Assembly (NCBI GenBank): GCA_011524805.1
Contig: WTJO01000088.1
Span: 1-7,199 of the forward strand
From: Alphaproteobacteria bacterium
GTDB taxonomy: Bacteria > Pseudomonadota > Alphaproteobacteria > Puniceispirillales > Puniceispirillaceae
Direction: 5' to 3'
Length of the DNA stretch: 7,199 nt
Made by a program: the position numbers and the translations under genes. Shown here piece by piece: positions 5,182-7,199 of the stretch (positions are counted from its first letter, which is position 1; every line of letters begins with the position of its first letter). The notes under the pieces are model-generated. The model was given only the letters and a program-made list of their open reading frames with translations, had not been told where the DNA came from and did not search any database.

Positions 5182-5391
5182 CTAGGCAGCAGACTGGCTG
5201 TCCTGTTTTGAGTTATCATTTTGCTTCAGGCTGTCTTTAACAAATGACTTTATCTGGCCTCTTGAAATTCCGATATCATTCAATGTCGCATCAGACAATT
5301 GATACATTTCATTACAGGTTCTGTTGAACGCTCTCCAGCTTACATAGCGGTTTATAATACGGTGTGCTGTTTTGTCGAAGATATTAGCCAT
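5182..5391 (-). CDS. DUF1127 (YjiS-like) small protein
   Basis: The 69-aa product carries the DUF1127 core: a basic amphipathic helix (RIINRYVSWRAFNRTCNEMY) followed by QLSDATLNDIGISRGQI (about 31-47), the family's L-x-D-I-G-hydrophobic-x-R motif. The hydrophilic C-terminal tail (DSLKQNDNSKQDSQSAA) is extra compared with the shortest members. In alphaproteobacteria some DUF1127 proteins are stress-linked; Rhodobacter CcaF1 is an RNA-binding member encoded next to a small-RNA cluster. RNA binding here is only an inference from family. The start ATG at 5389-5391 has a weak purine-rich site (AAAAGAGAAAAAA). The gene has its own two-hairpin terminator and a 309-nt hairpin-rich upstream region, so it is probably a single, post-transcriptionally controlled unit. 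Confidence 0.9.
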   Translation of the reverse strand: MANIFDKTAHRIINRYVSWRAFNRTCNEMYQLSDATLNDIGISRGQIKSFVKDSLKQNDNSKQDSQSAA

Positions 5392-5440
5392 TTTTTTCTC
5401 TTTTCTTAGATAGCTATGGGGTTATGTAACTGGCCTGTGC

Positions 5441-5493
5441 CATGCTGTGATGTTCACAAGGTCGACGCCTGTGTGATAACGCATCACAACATG
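5441..5493. repeat. nested inverted repeats in the DUF1127 leader (operator or RNA switch-like)
   Basis: CATGCTGTGATG (5441-5452) is an 11-of-12 reverse complement of CATCACAACATG (5482-5493). The right arm also belongs to a second perfect palindrome, TGTGAT-N5-ATCACA (5472-5488). The two pairings use the same bases, so they exclude each other. The inner element resembles a CRP/FNR-type TGTGA...TCACA site but with a 7-nt rather than 6-nt centre. It could be a protein site or two alternative RNA hairpins in the DUF1127 leader. Confidence 0.5.
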
Positions 5494-5573
5494 CTGTAAA
5501 AGCGAAATTTTTAAGATAATTTTGTGGGTAATTTTTGTTCTAAAACAACCCACGCTTCTGTTATTTTTGTGCT

Positions 5574-5600
5574 TGTTTATCTGCTGAAAGCAAATAAACA
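5574..5600. repeat. 12-position hairpin upstream of DUF1127
   Basis: TGTTTAT (5574-5580) and TGCT (5582-5585) pair with AGCA (5589-5592) and ATAAACA (5594-5600) around a 3-nt loop, with a single mismatch (5581/5593). There is no T-run directly after it on either strand, so it is not an obvious terminator. It is either an RNA hairpin or a dyad binding site. Confidence 0.45.
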
Positions 5601-5674
5601 TATCTATTTCTGATAGCGATTTTTACTATTTCCAGATTGGCATTATAGATATTTACGAATCACGTTTATCTGGT

Positions 5675-5733
5675 GATGATACCGTCTGGCAGAACAGCAG
5701 CTAGCGGCGCGTTACCACAAAGCTGGTATCATC
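5675..5733. repeat. inverted repeat across the methyltransferase stop codon
   Basis: GATGATACC (5675-5683) and GGTATCATC (5725-5733) are exact reverse complements. The second arm lies in the last codons of the methyltransferase and the first lies beyond its stop at 5701-5703. A message from this gene could end in a hairpin with a 41-nt loop. There is no T-tract, so an RNA-protecting 3' structure or simple chance are the alternatives. Confidence 0.4.
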
Positions 5734-6345
5734 TGTCAGATAGCGGGTTGTTGCAAAGGATGTTCTGCCAAATCTTGTTTCAAGCATGCTGGCAAAGCGT
5801 TCCGGTTCGGCATAAAAAATATTATTCCGTATTTGTGGCTGTTTCAGGCTGGTCATATTGACCACCATGGCTGTTTTTGTCTGTTGCCAGCTCAGGGCAA
5901 TTTGCGTGCAGATATAATCTTCCCATAAAGAGTAGTCATCTGTGTGACATAAATTAAAGGTTCCGATAAACAGGCTGGCATCTACCATCTGTTGAGGGCT
6001 TCTGCCACGTCTAAATCTGTGTGAATCGGCAATGAATTGGCGCTGGCAGTGCGCTATCAGGCTGGCATTGATATCAACCCCGAAATAATCAACAGAATGA
6101 TAACGAGGCGTAGCACGCATAAATGCATATAATGCCCCATAGCCACAGCCAATATCTGCCAGCTGATAGCTATTATTGCCAAAAATGGCGCCCAGCCTGA
6201 TAAGGGCATGCTCAAATCTGGCAATCTGTGTGATTTCTGACGCCCAGAAGACACCTTCGGCAGAGGCCCCTTTGCGCTTGAAACGCTGTGTATAGGCTGA
6301 ACTGATAGAGCGTTCATAGAGTGACTGGCTAAGACGCTTAAACAT
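5701..6345 (-). CDS. class I SAM-dependent methyltransferase
   Basis: The 214-aa product has a Rossmann-type SAM-binding core: motif I LADIGCGYGAL (62-72), a second-strand YFGVDINASL (88-97) whose Asp91 would bind the ribose hydroxyls, and later strands at GTFNL (128-132) and AMVVNMTSL (159-167). The first 50 residues are helical and basic. No DPPY/NPPY catalytic motif or other substrate-defining feature is visible, so small molecule, protein and RNA targets all remain possible. The ATG at 6343-6345 follows the HD gene's stop by 15 nt, with AGGCG eight bases upstream as a weak ribosome binding site. The two genes are therefore probably one operon. It is cytosolic, with no signal peptide. Confidence 0.87.
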   Translation of the reverse strand: MFKRLSQSLYERSISSAYTQRFKRKGASAEGVFWASEITQIARFEHALIRLGAIFGNNSYQLADIGCGYGALYAFMRATPRYHSVDYFGVDINASLIAHCQRQFIADSHRFRRGRSPQQMVDASLFIGTFNLCHTDDYSLWEDYICTQIALSWQQTKTAMVVNMTSLKQPQIRNNIFYAEPERFASMLETRFGRTSFATTRYLTDDTSFVVTRR

Positions 6346-6360
6346 GCTAAGAACGCCTGA

Positions 6361-6963
6361 CTAGGCTGTGGCGTGCAGAATTTCAGGATCAAATGCCGGC
6401 CGTGAGAAAATGGCGCGCACCCTGTCTTTAAAATGGCTAAGCGGCAATGTAGGATAATCAGGGTCAAATGACAGCTGATCCCAGTCACGGCAGAATTGTT
6501 CTGCATCGTCAAACCATTTATGGCCACGATAGCGCTCCCGCTCATCCGGATTCAGCCCCAGCTTGTCAGCATAATATACCATCTGGAAAATACCGTGCAT
6601 TTCCAGAATCCATGTGACCTGTTCACGCACATAGGGCCGGATGATGGCAGCAGCCATTTGCGAATGGTTTTCAGGTGCCAGATCATCCCCGATATCGTGA
6701 ATAAGTGCAGCCACAATCAGCTCGTCATCTGCACCGTCTTTTTCCGCACGGGTGGCGGTCTGAAGCGAATGTTCCAGACGTGTGACCTTATAGCCTGCCA
6801 GACTGTCTTTCAGACCATCTAGTGCCGTCAGGATTCTGTCAGGCAGTTTTTCAATATAGCGCTGTTCAAGTGTGTGAAGCAGCTGGTAATCTTCTTTACT
6901 GCCTTCATCCATGCGGATAAATTCGACTGTTTTCTGCGGAATTGCAGTTGATGATGGTCCCAT
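6361..6963 (-). CDS. HD-domain protein, metal-dependent phosphohydrolase or oxygenase
   Basis: The 200-aa product contains an HD domain. His65 (LEHSLQTA) and His89-Asp90 (ALIHDIG) form the core, His100 (PENHS) and His123 (EMHGIFQ) are likely further ligands, and Asp162 (DWDQ) could be the sixth. Six ligands would allow a two-metal site, as in HD proteins of the PhnZ and myo-inositol oxygenase type as well as in phosphohydrolases. The PhnZ-type lysine four residues after the fourth histidine is absent (Gln127), and Tyr58 stands where PhnZ has its gating glutamate, so it is not PhnZ. The C-terminal part (RYRGHKWFDDAEQFCRDWDQ, then SFDPDYPTLPL) resembles a widespread uncharacterised marine HD family as I remember it. 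The start is supported by AGGGG six bases before the ATG at 6961-6963. It is cotranscribed with the methyltransferase by position. Confidence 0.88.
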   Translation of the reverse strand: MGPSSTAIPQKTVEFIRMDEGSKEDYQLLHTLEQRYIEKLPDRILTALDGLKDSLAGYKVTRLEHSLQTATRAEKDGADDELIVAALIHDIGDDLAPENHSQMAAAIIRPYVREQVTWILEMHGIFQMVYYADKLGLNPDERERYRGHKWFDDAEQFCRDWDQLSFDPDYPTLPLSHFKDRVRAIFSRPAFDPEILHATA

Positions 6964-6994
6964 GATGCGCCCCTGTGACTAACTGTCTGTTCGT

Positions 6995-7021
6995 CCTATA
7001 TCGCCAGAAAGATCACGTCAA
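6995..7021 (-). promoter_or_regulatory. promoter candidate for the HD-methyltransferase pair
   Basis: On the minus strand TTGACG (7016-7021) is followed by TATAGG (6995-7000) after 15 nt, or by TAGGAC after 17. RNA would start near 6988, about 25 nt before the HD start codon, leaving room for the AGGGG ribosome binding site. The -35 is good and the -10 is only moderate. Confidence 0.38.
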
Positions 7022-7039
7022 GTCCAGCCCTTGTCCTTT

Positions 7040-7199
7040 TTATTTCATCAGTTCGGGTAGTTTTTTCGCCAATTTACTTACATGCCCCAGTGCGCCGTCT
7101 ATTTCGCCTGTGCTTAGTAAAAGTGAGAACCTTTGCCAGGGCATTACAATTTTTGAGGAGGATCTTTTTTTTTTAAATTTTAATAAGACGTAATTTTGG
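7040..7199 (-). CDS. C-terminal part of an ORF leaving the right edge (or a 34-aa small ORF)
   Basis: On the minus strand a frame stays open from the window edge to a TAA at 7040-7042, giving 52 residues. Its last 34 (from Met, MPWQRFSLLLSTGEIDGALG onward, ending KLAKKLPELMK) look like ordinary protein. The part before it is Lys/Ser-rich (KFKKKRSSSK) and encoded partly by a run of ten A (complement of 7165-7174). If the gene is small and starts at the ATG 7142-7144, it has no Shine-Dalgarno, so a longer gene running off the edge seems likelier. No family is recognised. No terminator is visible between its stop and the HD gene's promoter-like hexamers. Confidence 0.45.
   Translation of the reverse strand, partial: QNYVLLKFKKKRSSSKIVMPWQRFSLLLSTGEIDGALGHVSKLAKKLPELMK

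Larger units (their letters stand above)
5392..5700. other. 309-nt AT-rich intergenic region upstream of DUF1127 with several hairpins
   Basis: No protein-like ORF is seen on either strand. The region contains a nested inverted repeat at 5441-5493, an 11-bp hairpin with a 5-nt bulge at 5524-5553 (GTGGG/CCCAC plus TTTGTT/AAACAA), and a near-perfect 12-position stem at 5574-5600. It ends in one arm of a repeat that crosses the methyltransferase stop codon. It must hold the DUF1127 promoter on the minus strand and any end signal for the methyltransferase message. I could not find a convincing -35/-10 pair; TTGTTT on the minus strand is the nearest and lacks a partner. Confidence 0.6.

Noticed and set aside
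6057..6545. Minus-strand 162-codon ORF between the HD and methyltransferase genes
   Set aside because: It overlaps both genes in another frame. Those two have clear motifs (HD, SAM motif I) and an operon-like junction, so this is a shadow.
6975..7193. Plus-strand 72-codon ORF at the right end
   Set aside because: It has a GTG start without a ribosome binding site, its product is Ser/Phe/Cys-rich with no motif, and it lies opposite a more protein-like minus-strand frame. The GAGGAGG at 7155-7161 is followed by a T-run, not a start codon.
1..7199. Mobile element, CRISPR array, toxin-antitoxin or phage module
   Set aside because: There is no transposase or integrase frame, no terminal repeats with target duplications, no regularly spaced direct repeats and no recognisable toxin or capsid motif. 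The recognised genes are ordinary chromosomal families.

Overview
The window reads as a chromosomal stretch of a marine-type alphaproteobacterium. The supporting signs are a DUF1127 (YjiS-like) protein, an MmcB-family protein (a family characterised in Caulobacter), a GFA-family protein, moderate GC content and a normal genetic code. A SAR116/Puniceispirillales-like source is my best guess, but it rests on general resemblance and was not tested. I see no transposase, integrase, tRNA, rRNA or CRISPR array.

Layout. (a) 1-1147, minus strand: the first bases of a gene running off the left edge, an unrecognised 101-aa protein, a small two-CxxC zinc-ribbon ORF with no ordinary start codon, and a GFA-type zinc protein. 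(b) 1148-1658: a 511-nt gap. It is not empty: a strong minus-strand intrinsic terminator lies just after a 28-codon ORF whose start codon is buried in a perfect 10-bp hairpin. This looks like a small RNA or leader-peptide gene. (c) 1659-4863, plus strand: an enolase-superfamily dehydratase/racemase, a DUF188 (YaiI/YqxD) protein, a small two-cysteine protein, a probable exported or membrane-anchored 220-aa protein, and the putative nuclease MmcB. (d) 4866-6963, minus strand: a 60-aa single-span membrane protein that converges on mmcB, a DUF1127 protein with a two-hairpin terminator and a long hairpin-rich upstream region, then a tight pair of a class I methyltransferase and an HD-domain protein. 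(e) 7040-7199: the C-terminal part of another minus-strand ORF that leaves the window.

The genes do not form one obvious pathway. The enolase-superfamily and DUF188 genes are closely spaced and probably co-transcribed. The HD and methyltransferase genes are separated by 15 nt and are probably co-transcribed. mmcB and the 60-aa gene lack Shine-Dalgarno sequences, and each has a TTGACA hexamer about 37-38 nt before its ATG, which suggests leaderless messages. The points most worth a second look are the candidate small RNA at about 1362-1514, the zinc-ribbon ORF without a start codon, the HD protein with a diiron-like ligand set but without usual partner residues, and the structured region upstream of the DUF1127 gene.
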